Assembly: GCF_001612845.1 (NCBI RefSeq)
Contig: NZ_BDBF01000032.1
Coordinates: forward strand, 37,600 to 101,599
Direction: 5' to 3'
DNA length: 64,000 bases
DNA from: Nocardia elegans NBRC 108235
GTDB lineage: Bacteria; Actinomycetota; Actinomycetes; Mycobacteriales; Mycobacteriaceae
Shown piece by piece: positions 28,685 to 36,019 of the stretch. The first letter of the stretch is position 1. Every line of letters begins with the position of its first letter. The position numbers and the translations under genes were made by a program. The notes below the pieces were generated by a model that worked only from the letters and a program-made list of their open reading frames with translations, did not search any database and was not told the DNA's origin.

Positions 28685-28802
28685 ACGGCCTTGACGGCTT
28701 CTTAGCGGCGCGGACGACGGCTTTGACGAGGTGCTTACGTCCCTCCAGCGTCCGCGAACGCGCCGTCAAAGTCAGCACCGGCCCCGTCAAGAAAGCGTCA
28801 AG
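28685..28802. promoter_or_regulatory. GTCAA-repeat cluster, candidate KdpE operators
   Basis: The roughly 290-base divergent region between the kdpFABC and kdpDE operons carries repeated TTGACG/GTCAA motifs. Two imperfect direct repeats, ACGGCCTTGACGGCTTCTTA (28685-28704) and ACGGCTTTGACGAGGTGCTTA (28717-28737), lie 32 bases apart. On the other side are GTCAAA (28765), GTCAGC (28771) and a pair of GTCAAG hexamers at 28786 and 28797, exactly 11 bases apart, as expected for an OmpR-type dimer site. Confidence 0.5.
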
Positions 28803-28899
28803 ATCGGCGAACGATCACCCGCGCAGGTGCACAGTGTGTTGTCCGGTTCGCCCAGTCGACCGGCACATCGGCAATCATCGGGGTCGTGAGGAGAAGACA

Positions 28900-29046
28900 G
28901 TGCCGGATTTCGCGGTCGCGGCGATGGTGATCATCGTCTTCGTCAGCTGCGCGCTGGGTCTGCGCGTGGCCGGCGGGCGCACCACCCGGGTCGTCCGGGT
29001 TTCGCGCCGTCCACGTCGTCCGAATCGCGCGATGATGGACCTGTGA
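28900..29046 (+). CDS. 48-aa membrane mini-protein before kdpD
   Basis: Small frame starting at GTG 28900 with GAGGAG upstream: VPDFAVAAMVIIVFVSCALG is a single hydrophobic helix, followed by a strongly basic arm with several Arg (VVRVSRRPRRPNR). Its stop overlaps the kdpD start by four bases (GTGA), so kdpD has no evident ribosome binding site of its own and is probably translated by coupling. The role is unknown; it may simply set kdpD levels or contact the sensor membrane domain. Confidence 0.65.
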   Translation: MPDFAVAAMVIIVFVSCALGLRVAGGRTTRVVRVSRRPRRPNRAMMDL

Positions 29047-31565
29047 AGCGCGGACAACTACGCATCTACCTCGGGGCCGCGCCCGGCGTGGGAAAGACCT
29101 ACGCGATGCTCGGCGAGGCGCATCGGCGGATAAGCCGTGGCCGCGACGTGGTCGCCGCGGTGGTGGAGACTCACGGCCGCAGCAAGACCGCGGAACTGCT
29201 CGAGGGCATCGAGCGGATACCGCCGGCGATGCGCACCTACCGCGGCACGACCCTGCCCGAGCTGGATCTCGACGCGGTGCTGCGGCGGGCGCCGGCCGTG
29301 GCCCTGGTGGACGAACTCGCGCATACGAACGTGCCGGGATCGAAGAACGAGAAGCGCTGGCAGGACGTCCACGAACTGCTCGACGCCGGTATCGACGTCA
29401 TCTCCACGGTCAACGTTCAGCATCTGGACAGCCTCAACGACGTCGTCGAGCAGATCACCGGCGTGGTGCAACGCGAAACCGTCCCGGATTGGGTGGTACG
29501 CGGCGCCGACCAGGTCGAACTGGTCGACATCACCCCGGAGGCATTGCGGCGCAGGCTTTCCCACGGCAACGTCTACACCGCCGACAAGGTCGACGCGGCG
29601 CTGCGCAACTACTTCCGGCCCGGCAACCTCACCGCGCTGCGCGAACTGGCCCTGTTGTGGCTGGCCGATCAGGTCGACGCGGCGCTGGCCAAATACCGCG
29701 CCGACCACAAGATCACCGCGACCTGGGAGGCGCGCGAACGCGTGGTCGTCGCGGTGACCGGCGGGCCGGAATCGGAGACGATCGTGCGGCGCGCGAGCCG
29801 CATCGCCACCAAATCCAGTGCCGAGCTGATCGTCGTGCACGTGGTGCGCGGCGACGGGCTGGCCGGGGTGTCGGCGCAACGGCTGCACCGGTTGCGTGAA
29901 CTCGCCGCCGGACTCGGTTCCAGCCTGCACACGGTGACCGGCGAGAACGTACCGAGCGCCCTGCTGGATTTCGCCCGGCAGGTCAACGCCACCCAGCTGG
30001 TGGTGGGCACCTCCCGGCGCTCGCGGTGGGCGCGGATTCTCGATCAGGGCATCGGCGCGACCGTGGTGCAGCGCTCGGGAACCATCGACGTCCACATGGT
30101 CACCCACGAGGAGGCGCAGCGGGGACTGCGCTGGTCTGCCCTGCTGCGGCGGCAGCGACCGACCGCGTCGTGGCTGGCCGCGCTGGTCGTGCCCACCCTG
30201 ATCACCCTGGTCTGCTATCTGTGGCTGGATTCGCGACTGGATCTGGCCGGTGAGAGCGCGATGTACTTCATCGGCGTGATCGCGGTCGCGTTGCTGGGCG
30301 GTGTCGCGCCGGCCGCGCTGTCGGCGGTGCTGGGCGGGTTGCTGCTGAATTGGTTCTTCACCACCCCACGCCACAGCCTCACCATCGCCGAGCCCAACAA
30401 TTTCCTCACCATCGTCGTGATGGCGGGGGTCGCCGTGGCGGTCGCGGCGCTGGTCGACATCTCGGCGAATCGCACCCGCGAGGCACGCACGGCCTCGCGC
30501 GAAGCCGAGTTGCTGACCCTGTTCGCCGGCGCGATCCTGCACGGCGCCGACCTGCCCGATCTGCTCGAACGCGCCCGCGAGATCTACCGTCAGCGGGCGG
30601 TGAGTTTCGTCAGCGATGCCGAGGTGATCGCCTGCGTCGGTCACGATCCGGCGCGCACCCCCGGCGCCGCCGATACCGCGATCGGAGCCGGCGACGAGGA
30701 GCACTGGCTGCTGCTCAGCGGGCGCGCGCTGACGCCCGGGGACCGCCGGGTGCTCGCCGCGGTGGCCGGGCAGGCGGCCGGGCTGGTGCGCCAGCGCGAA
30801 CTCGCCGACCAGGCCCAGGCGGCCGCCGGTGTGATGGCGGCCGACCGGCTGCGCCGCGCGCTGCTGTCGGCGGTCAGCCACGACCTGCGCACGCCGCTGG
30901 CCGCGGCGAAGGCGGCGGTATCGAGTCTGCGCAGCGAGGACGTGCAGTTCTCTCCCGCCGATACCGCCGAATTGCTGGAAACCATCGAGGAATCCACCGA
31001 TCAGCTCACCGCGCTCGTCGGCAATCTGCTCGACTCCTCGCGGCTCGCGGCCGGCGCCGTGGAACCCAACCTCAAACAGGTCTACCTGGAGGAGGTGGTC
31101 AACCGCGCGGTCGTCGGCGTCGGGATGGGGACCCGCGGTGTGCGGCAGGCGGCGATGGACCGGGTGAAGGTCGAGGTCGGCGAGGTATCGGTCTATGCCG
31201 ACAGCGGCCTGCTGGAACGGGTGCTGGCCAATCTGATCGACAACGCTCTGCGCTACTCGGCGCCGGCCGGAACGGCGGTCCCCGACACACCGGTGCGGGT
31301 TGGCGCCGAACGCGACGGCGGCCGGGTATCCATCACAGTGGTCGACTACGGTCCGGGCGTTCCTACCGGACTCGAGGACCAGATGTTCGAGCCGTTCCAG
31401 CGATTGGGCGACCGCGACAATTCGACCGGTGTGGGCCTGGGCCTGTCGGTGGTCCGCGGATTCGTCGAGGCGATGGGTGGGACCGTACACGCCGAACCGA
31501 CGCCGGGAGGTGGGCTGACCATGGTGATCGAGTTGCCGGCAGAAGAGACACAGGAGGCGTCGTGA
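29043..31565 (+). CDS. kdpD: Potassium-sensing histidine kinase KdpD
   Basis: Sensor kinase that responds to potassium limitation and osmotic stress and phosphorylates KdpE. The 840-aa protein has the N-terminal KdpD domain with Walker A GAAPGVGKT (residues 12-20) and VDELAHTN, a universal-stress-protein-like domain (about 230-350), four clustered membrane helices (about 375-480), a GAF-like region, the phosphoacceptor box AVSHDLRTPLAAAK and an ATPase domain with NLIDNALRYS and GVGLGLSVV. Start is GTG at 29043. The 3' end lies within the tandemly repeated kdpD-kdpE junction. Confidence 0.97.
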   Translation: MKRGQLRIYLGAAPGVGKTYAMLGEAHRRISRGRDVVAAVVETHGRSKTAELLEGIERIPPAMRTYRGTTLPELDLDAVLRRAPAVALVDELAHTNVPGSKNEKRWQDVHELLDAGIDVISTVNVQHLDSLNDVVEQITGVVQRETVPDWVVRGADQVELVDITPEALRRRLSHGNVYTADKVDAALRNYFRPGNLTALRELALLWLADQVDAALAKYRADHKITATWEARERVVVAVTGGPESETIVRRASRIATKSSAELIVVHVVRGDGLAGVSAQRLHRLRELAAGLGSSLHTVTGENVPSALLDFARQVNATQLVVGTSRRSRWARILDQGIGATVVQRSGTIDVHMVTHEEAQRGLRWSALLRRQRPTASWLAALVVPTLITLVCYLWLDSRLDLAGESAMYFIGVIAVALLGGVAPAALSAVLGGLLLNWFFTTPRHSLTIAEPNNFLTIVVMAGVAVAVAALVDISANRTREARTASREAELLTLFAGAILHGADLPDLLERAREIYRQRAVSFVSDAEVIACVGHDPARTPGAADTAIGAGDEEHWLLLSGRALTPGDRRVLAAVAGQAAGLVRQRELADQAQAAAGVMAADRLRRALLSAVSHDLRTPLAAAKAAVSSLRSEDVQFSPADTAELLETIEESTDQLTALVGNLLDSSRLAAGAVEPNLKQVYLEEVVNRAVVGVGMGTRGVRQAAMDRVKVEVGEVSVYADSGLLERVLANLIDNALRYSAPAGTAVPDTPVRVGAERDGGRVSITVVDYGPGVPTGLEDQMFEPFQRLGDRDNSTGVGLGLSVVRGFVEAMGGTVHAEPTPGGGLTMVIELPAEETQEAS

Positions 31566-31636
31566 GCGACCATGCGCAACCCGCTCGCGACGCCGACCGG
31601 GTGCGGGTGTCCCGCAAGACACAGGAGGCGTCGTGA
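31562..31636 (+). CDS. Micro-ORF 1 in the kdpD-kdpE junction (24 aa)
   Basis: GTG at 31562 overlaps the kdpD stop by four bases (GTGA) and has AGGAGG 5-6 bases upstream. It encodes VSDHAQPARDADRVRVSRKT followed by QEAS. The first 16 residues resemble a KdpE N-terminus, and the last five are identical to the KdpD C-terminus (TQEAS), so it is a by-product of junction duplication. Whether it is translated, or only carries ribosomes through to kdpE, is unknown. Confidence 0.5.
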   Translation: MSDHAQPARDADRVRVSRKTQEAS

Positions 31637-31707
31637 GCAACACTGCGCAGCCCGCTCGCGACGCCGACCGGGTGCGGGTGTCCCGCAAGACACAGGAGGC
31701 GTCGTGA
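31633..31707 (+). CDS. Micro-ORF 2 in the kdpD-kdpE junction (24 aa)
   Basis: Second copy, GTG at 31633, again overlapping the previous stop by four bases, with its own AGGAGG. It encodes VSNTAQPARDADRVRVSRKT followed by QEAS, differing from copy 1 by two residues (Asp to Asn, His to Thr). Its stop overlaps the kdpE start by four bases. The frame is intact in both copies, which fits either recent origin or selection for coupling. Confidence 0.5.
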   Translation: MSNTAQPARDADRVRVSRKTQEAS

Positions 31708-32411
31708 CATCGGCCGAACGACCGCCGGCCGCGACCCGCGTGCTGGTCGTCGACGACGAACCGCAGATCCTGCGCGCGCTGCGGATCAATCTGTCGGTGC
31801 GCGGCTACGAGGTGATCACCGCCGCCACCGGCGCGGCGGCGCTGCGGGCGGCCGCGGAGAAACACCCCGACGTGGTCGTGCTGGATCTCGGCCTGCCCGA
31901 TATCGACGGGGTCGAGGTACTGGCCGGAATTCGCGGCTGGAGTTCGATGCCGGTGATCGTGCTGTCCGCCCGCACCGATTCCTCGGACAAGGTGCAGGCC
32001 CTCGACACCGGCGCCGACGACTACGTCACCAAACCGTTCGGCATGGACGAACTGCTGGCCCGCCTGCGGGCGGCGGTGCGGCGTTCCGCCTCGACGGCCG
32101 AGGAGTCGGCGCCCATCGTGGAAACGTCCTCGTTCACCGTCGATCTCGCGGCGAAGAAGGTCATCCGCGGCGGCCGCGACGTCCACCTCACGCCCACCGA
32201 ATGGGGTGTGCTGGAAATGCTGGTGCGCAATCAGGGCAAGCTGGTGGGCCGCCGGGAACTGCTGCGCGAGGTGTGGGGCCCGACGTATGCGACCGAAACC
32301 CACTATCTCCGGGTGTATCTGGCGCAGCTGCGGCGCAAGCTCGAAGACGACCCTTCCCAGCCGAAACATCTGCTCACCGAGGCCGGTATGGGGTACCGAT
32401 TCCAAGCCTGA
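31704..32411 (+). CDS. kdpE: KDP operon response regulator KdpE
   Basis: OmpR-family regulator that activates kdpFABC under potassium limitation. The 235-aa protein has VLVVDDEPQIL, phosphoacceptor Asp61 in VVVLDLGLPDIDG, the conserved YVTKPFGMDEL and a winged-helix domain with LTPTEWGVLEML and the C-terminal EAGMGYRF. Start is GTG at 31704 with AGGAGG upstream, in the third repeat copy. Its N-terminus (VTSAERPPAATRVLVV) differs from the repeated micro-ORF start, so the present start may be secondary. Confidence 0.96.
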   Translation: MTSAERPPAATRVLVVDDEPQILRALRINLSVRGYEVITAATGAAALRAAAEKHPDVVVLDLGLPDIDGVEVLAGIRGWSSMPVIVLSARTDSSDKVQALDTGADDYVTKPFGMDELLARLRAAVRRSASTAEESAPIVETSSFTVDLAAKKVIRGGRDVHLTPTEWGVLEMLVRNQGKLVGRRELLREVWGPTYATETHYLRVYLAQLRRKLEDDPSQPKHLLTEAGMGYRFQA

Positions 32412-32528
32412 CCCGAGCCCGGCCACGCCCGGCAGAACCGGTGATATCGGACACAACGGCCTCCCCACGCCGTGGTGAGAACCGGCGTGCGGTGCGGATA
32501 CGCCGGGCACGATGGCAGGATCGACGGT

Positions 32529-33044
32529 ATGTCCGAACAGACCGCCAACTCCGCCGCACCCACCGCCGCCGCTGCGCAGCCCGCGACCGTCGCGGCCGCC
32601 CCGCAGACCAAGGCGCCGAAGCCGGTGACCGAATTGTGGGTGGAGCGGACCGGCACCCGCCGCTACACCGGGCGCAGCTCGCGCGGAGCCGAGGTACTCA
32701 TCGGCTCCGACGGCGTCGAGGGCGTCTTCACCCCGGGCGAGCTGCTGAAGATCGCGCTGGCCGCCTGCACCGGGATGAGTTCGGACTTCCCGCTGTCCAA
32801 CCGGCTGGGCGAGAACTACGACACCACGATCCGCGTCTCCGGCGACGCCGACCGCGAGAACGAGGTGTATCCGGAACTGAACGAGATCGTCGAACTGGAC
32901 CTGTCCGAACTCGACGAGGCCGGGCGCCAGCGCCTGCTGGTCACCGTGCAGCGCGCCATCGACAAGGTGTGCACGGTGGGACGGACGCTGAAGGCGGGCA
33001 CCACGGTGAATCTGACGTTCCAGATCGACAAGATCGACTCGTGA
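32529..33044 (+). CDS. OsmC-family protein
   Basis: A 171-aa OsmC-fold protein, a family of thiol peroxidases acting on organic hydroperoxides and related proteins. After an Ala/Pro/Thr-rich N-terminal stretch of about 30 residues comes the OsmC core with TGRSSRGAEVLIGSDG, and the cysteine-containing FTPGELLKIALAACTGM region where OsmC proteins place their peroxidatic cysteine. I see no clear second cysteine of the Ohr type. Start is ATG at 32529. Its stop overlaps acyP by four bases. In M. tuberculosis a similar protein lies close to acyP and smc. Confidence 0.85.
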   Translation: MSEQTANSAAPTAAAAQPATVAAAPQTKAPKPVTELWVERTGTRRYTGRSSRGAEVLIGSDGVEGVFTPGELLKIALAACTGMSSDFPLSNRLGENYDTTIRVSGDADRENEVYPELNEIVELDLSELDEAGRQRLLVTVQRAIDKVCTVGRTLKAGTTVNLTFQIDKIDS

Positions 33045-33322
33045 GCCCCGACCCCGTCCGGCTCAGCGCCTGGGTGCACGGCCTGGTGCAGGGCGTCGGG
33101 TTCCGCTGGTGGACGCGAGCGCGGGCGCTGGAGCTCGGTTTGGTGGGCCACGCCCGCAACACCCGGGACGGGCGCGTGCACGTGGTCGCCGAGGGCCCGC
33201 GACCGGCGTGCGAGCGTTTGCTGGCATTGTTGCGGTCGGGTGACACGCCTGGTCGAGTCGACCTGGTTGTGGAAAACTGGGGCGCCGCCCTCGGCGGAAT
33301 CACAGGCTTCGAGGAACGGTAG
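33041..33322 (+). CDS. acyP: Acylphosphatase
   Basis: Small enzyme hydrolysing acyl phosphates. The 93-aa product contains the family motifs VHGLVQGVGFRWW with catalytic Arg22 and GHARNTRDGRV with catalytic Asn40. The GTG start at 33041 overlaps the OsmC stop (GTGA). In mycobacteria this gene adjoins smc; here smc is far upstream, so the accessory block from about 13.9 to 32.4 kb appears to separate them. Confidence 0.93.
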   Translation: MSPDPVRLSAWVHGLVQGVGFRWWTRARALELGLVGHARNTRDGRVHVVAEGPRPACERLLALLRSGDTPGRVDLVVENWGAALGGITGFEER

Positions 33323-33346
33323 CGGCGGGGATACAGGAGTCGATCG

Positions 33347-34339
33347 TTGGCAACACATGAGCCGGGCGGCGGACCCGGGGATCGGGATTCGCACGACCCC
33401 CGCGACACCCCGTCCGCGGGGGAAGACAACACCGATGGTGGCACGGAATCCGGCGAGTCGAAGGGAATCGGCGCCTCGGATCCGACGGTGCGTTTCGGCG
33501 CGCAGCCCGACGGCGAGCGCGAAACCGGCGCATCCGAGGCGGAACCGACGAGACGCCTGGGCGAACCGGACCCCACCCTCCCGAATCCGCGGACCGCGCC
33601 GACTCTCCCCGGCACGCCCATCCTGCCCGGCTTCCCCGACCCGGCCTCGACGATTCCCGGCCTGGCCACCCCCGGTGCGCCGAACCCGCTGTCGGACAAC
33701 GCTTTCGGCACCGACGCCGGTGGGCCGGCCGATCCCGAGGGTGAGAATCCCGGCGCCGCGGGCGAATCCGACAGACCCCGGCGCATGCGCGGGAGTATGC
33801 AGCGGCAGGAGGCCGGCGTCACCCAGCCCCGCCCGCCGACGGTGGCCGAGGCGCGGGCGCGCGACAAGGCCCGCAAACGCGCCGAAGAGGCGGAGCGGGC
33901 CGCGGCGGAGGCCGCGGAAACCAAGCGGCGCAAGCGCAAACGGCTGCTCATCGGCGGCGTGGCGGTGGCCGGCATCGCCGCGGTGGTCGGCACCGGATAT
34001 CTCGCCTACCAGGCCGCACACCGCCCCGCGAACGTGACCGCCTACTGCATCACCGACGACAACGGGCAACAGCAGGTCGTACCCGACGACGACTGTGTGC
34101 GCGCCCAGTCCTACGCGAGTACCGGCGGCTATTACGGCGGCGGCGGCCTCGGACCCGGCATCTTCCTCTACAACGGCCACCAGTACCGCTACTACTACGG
34201 CGGCAACAACACCGTCGGGCGCGCGCCCGTCGGCGGCAGCACGGTCGCGCCGAAGAAGGCCACCGTCAGCACCAAGAGCGGGACCGTCGTACGAGGCGGT
34301 CTCGGCAGTAAATCCGGTTCCACCAGTGGAGGCTCCTAG
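33347..34339 (+). CDS. YjfM/DUF1190-like membrane-anchored protein with disordered N-terminus
   Basis: A 330-aa protein. Residues 1 to about 175 are low-complexity (Pro, Gly, Glu, Asp, Thr), then a basic coiled stretch (ARARDKARKRAEEAERAAAE), KRRKRKR, one membrane helix (about 204-225) and an external C-terminal part with two cysteines, GGYYGGGGLGPG, YRYYYGGNN and VVRGGLGSKSGS. The C-terminal Tyr/Gly pattern and RGG[LF]G ending recall DUF1190/YjfM. The start is TTG at 33347 with AGGAG upstream. It precedes the YjfC- and YjfL-like genes directly. Confidence 0.7.
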   Translation: MATHEPGGGPGDRDSHDPRDTPSAGEDNTDGGTESGESKGIGASDPTVRFGAQPDGERETGASEAEPTRRLGEPDPTLPNPRTAPTLPGTPILPGFPDPASTIPGLATPGAPNPLSDNAFGTDAGGPADPEGENPGAAGESDRPRRMRGSMQRQEAGVTQPRPPTVAEARARDKARKRAEEAERAAAEAAETKRRKRKRLLIGGVAVAGIAAVVGTGYLAYQAAHRPANVTAYCITDDNGQQQVVPDDDCVRAQSYASTGGYYGGGGLGPGIFLYNGHQYRYYYGGNNTVGRAPVGGSTVAPKKATVSTKSGTVVRGGLGSKSGSTSGGS

Positions 34340-35506
34340 ATGCGTCGGATGCGCAACCGGCAACGTACCGGCTGGCAGAAGATCATCGCCGATCAAGGGC
34401 TGGTATTCGGCTCGCCCGGCCGCGACGCGAACGGACAATCGCGCCCGTACTGGGACGAATCGGTGCACTACGAATTCGATCTCGACGAGATCCTCGCGCT
34501 CGAGGCCCAGGTCGAGGTGCTGCACTCGATGTGCCTGCACGCGGTCGAGCAGATCGTGCTCACCGAGCGCTTCGCCGATTTCGGCCTGCCCGAATGGAGT
34601 TGGGAGCCGATCAAGAAGTCGTGGCAGCGCAGCGACCCGTACGTCTACGGGCGTTTCGATCTGCGTTACGACGGCCGCGGTCCGGCGAAACTGCTGGAGT
34701 ACAACGCCGATACGCCGACCTCGCTGCTGGAAGCGGCCATCGTGCAGTGGCACTGGCTCACCGACGTCTACCCCGACGACGACCAGTGGAATTCGCTGCA
34801 CGAGCGTCTGGTCGAGCGTTGGGGCGAGCTGCTCGATCAGCTGCCCACCAATCAGCTGCATTTCACCTGGTCCTCGGCCGACGCCTCCGGCGAGGACAAC
34901 GTGACCACCGCGTATATGCAGGAGACCGCCGCCGAGGCCGGTTTCTACACCATCGCGCTGCCGATCGAGGAGATCGGATTCGATACCGAGCTGGAGCGTT
35001 TCGTCGATCTGGCCGAGGCGCCGATCGGTTCGATCTTCAAGCTGTATCCGTGGGAGTGGGCGCTCGACGACGATTTCGGCAAGCGCGTGGTGGACTCCAT
35101 CCCCGAGACCGCCTGGGTCGAACCCCTCTGGAAGACACTGCTGTCCAATAAGGCGCTGCTGGCGGTGCTGTGGGAGATGTATCCCGGGCATCCGAATCTG
35201 CTGCCGGCCTATCTCGACGATCCGCACGAGCTCACCGAGTACATCCGCAAACCGAAGCTGGGCCGCGAGGGCGCCAATATGACCATCGTCGGCGCCGGGA
35301 TGGAGACCTCGACCGGCGGCGTGTACGGCGAGGAGGGGTTCGTCTACCAACTTCTCGATCCGCTACCGGATTTCGACGGCTTGCGGCCGGTCCTGGGCGC
35401 CTGGATCGTCGGCGACACCTCGGCCGGTCTCGGCATCCGCGAATCCCCCGGCCTGATCACCGACGACGGCGCCACCTTCGTTCCGCATCGCATTCCGACC
35501 AAGTAG
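34340..35506 (+). CDS. Glutathionylspermidine synthase-like ATP-grasp protein (YjfC family)
   Basis: A 388-aa protein of the GspS/YjfC amidoligase family. Recognisable blocks are WDESVHYEFDLDEILALEAQ, YGRFDLRYDGRGPAKLLEYNADTP, IGSIFKLYPWEWALDDDFGK and WEMYPGHPNLLPAYLD, ending with a GAWIVGD segment. The family joins an amine to a carboxyl group using ATP; the true substrate outside glutathionylspermidine makers is unknown, and actinobacteria lack glutathione. ATG at 34340 follows the upstream stop directly, with GGAGG within the preceding gene's last codons. Confidence 0.88.
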   Translation: MRRMRNRQRTGWQKIIADQGLVFGSPGRDANGQSRPYWDESVHYEFDLDEILALEAQVEVLHSMCLHAVEQIVLTERFADFGLPEWSWEPIKKSWQRSDPYVYGRFDLRYDGRGPAKLLEYNADTPTSLLEAAIVQWHWLTDVYPDDDQWNSLHERLVERWGELLDQLPTNQLHFTWSSADASGEDNVTTAYMQETAAEAGFYTIALPIEEIGFDTELERFVDLAEAPIGSIFKLYPWEWALDDDFGKRVVDSIPETAWVEPLWKTLLSNKALLAVLWEMYPGHPNLLPAYLDDPHELTEYIRKPKLGREGANMTIVGAGMETSTGGVYGEEGFVYQLLDPLPDFDGLRPVLGAWIVGDTSAGLGIRESPGLITDDGATFVPHRIPTK

Positions 35507-35542
35507 CATTCAGCGACTCGATCAACATCACCGGAGGAATCT

Positions 35543-35995
35543 GTGTCGTCCACCCTCGCGCTCGAATCAGGGTATTGGAGCTCCGTCGGGCACGGCGTCG
35601 GCGCGATCGCGCTGTACGCGGTGCTGGGTCTGGCCCTGATGCTGATCGGATTCCAGGCCATCGACAGTTCCACACCCGGACCGCTGCGCAAGATGGTCGC
35701 CGCCGGTAATCCGAACGCGGTCGTCATCGCCTCCGCGGGCATGGTGAGTATGGCGTTGATCGTGGTGCTGGCGATCTACTCCTCCGGCGGCCGGCTGGTC
35801 GAGGGCCTGATCGCCACCGGCATCTACGGGCTGGTGGGCATCATCGCGCAGGTGGTCTCCATCCGGCTGCTCGAATGGCTGGTCGGCCTGCACATCGGCG
35901 ATCTGCTGAAATCGTCCAGCTACCAGATTCAGTCGCTGCTGGTGGGCGCCGCGCATCTGGCGATCGGCATGGTCGTCGCGTTCGCGATCCTCTGA
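35543..35995 (+). CDS. DUF350 membrane protein (YjfL-like)
   Basis: A 150-aa membrane protein with four hydrophobic segments (about 14-37, 59-82, 90-112, 128-150). DUF350 usually occurs as two two-helix repeats, as seen here. GTG at 35543 has GGAGG six bases upstream. It is the third gene of the YjfM-YjfC-YjfL-like module, 36 bases after the ligase gene. The conserved grouping suggests that the ligase product acts at, or is exported through, the membrane; this is inference. Confidence 0.82.
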   Translation: MSSTLALESGYWSSVGHGVGAIALYAVLGLALMLIGFQAIDSSTPGPLRKMVAAGNPNAVVIASAGMVSMALIVVLAIYSSGGRLVEGLIATGIYGLVGIIAQVVSIRLLEWLVGLHIGDLLKSSSYQIQSLLVGAAHLAIGMVVAFAIL

Positions 35996-36019
35996 GCGGG
36001 CCCGGTTCGCCGCGAGGAG

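Larger units (their letters stand above)
31548..31708 (+). repeat. 71-bp tandem repeat at the kdpD-kdpE junction (2.3 copies)
   Basis: Two full 71-bp units, 31548-31618 and 31619-31689, differ at only four positions, and a third partial copy (31690-31708) ends in the kdpE start. Each copy opens with ACACAGGAGGCGTCGTGA, that is, the end codons of kdpD (Thr-Gln-Glu-Ala-Ser-stop), a ribosome binding site AGGAGG and an overlapping GTG. Because 71 is not a multiple of three, each unit forms its own short frame rather than extending KdpD or KdpE. Confidence 0.95.

Noticed and set aside
28100..28920. CRISPR-like array in the kdp region because of repeated TTGACG/GTCAA motifs
   Set aside because: Repeats are short, imperfect and on both strands with irregular spacing. 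No cas genes are in the window.
31548..31708. Frameshifted extension of KdpD or KdpE through the repeat
   Set aside because: KdpD already ends with a complete ATPase domain and KdpE with a complete receiver domain. The repeat frames begin and end in GTGA junctions, so duplication explains it better than a sequencing error.
29058..32510. Long open frame on the minus strand opposite kdpD and kdpE
   Set aside because: Another antisense shadow; composition is low-complexity Arg/Gly/His and the plus-strand genes are well supported.
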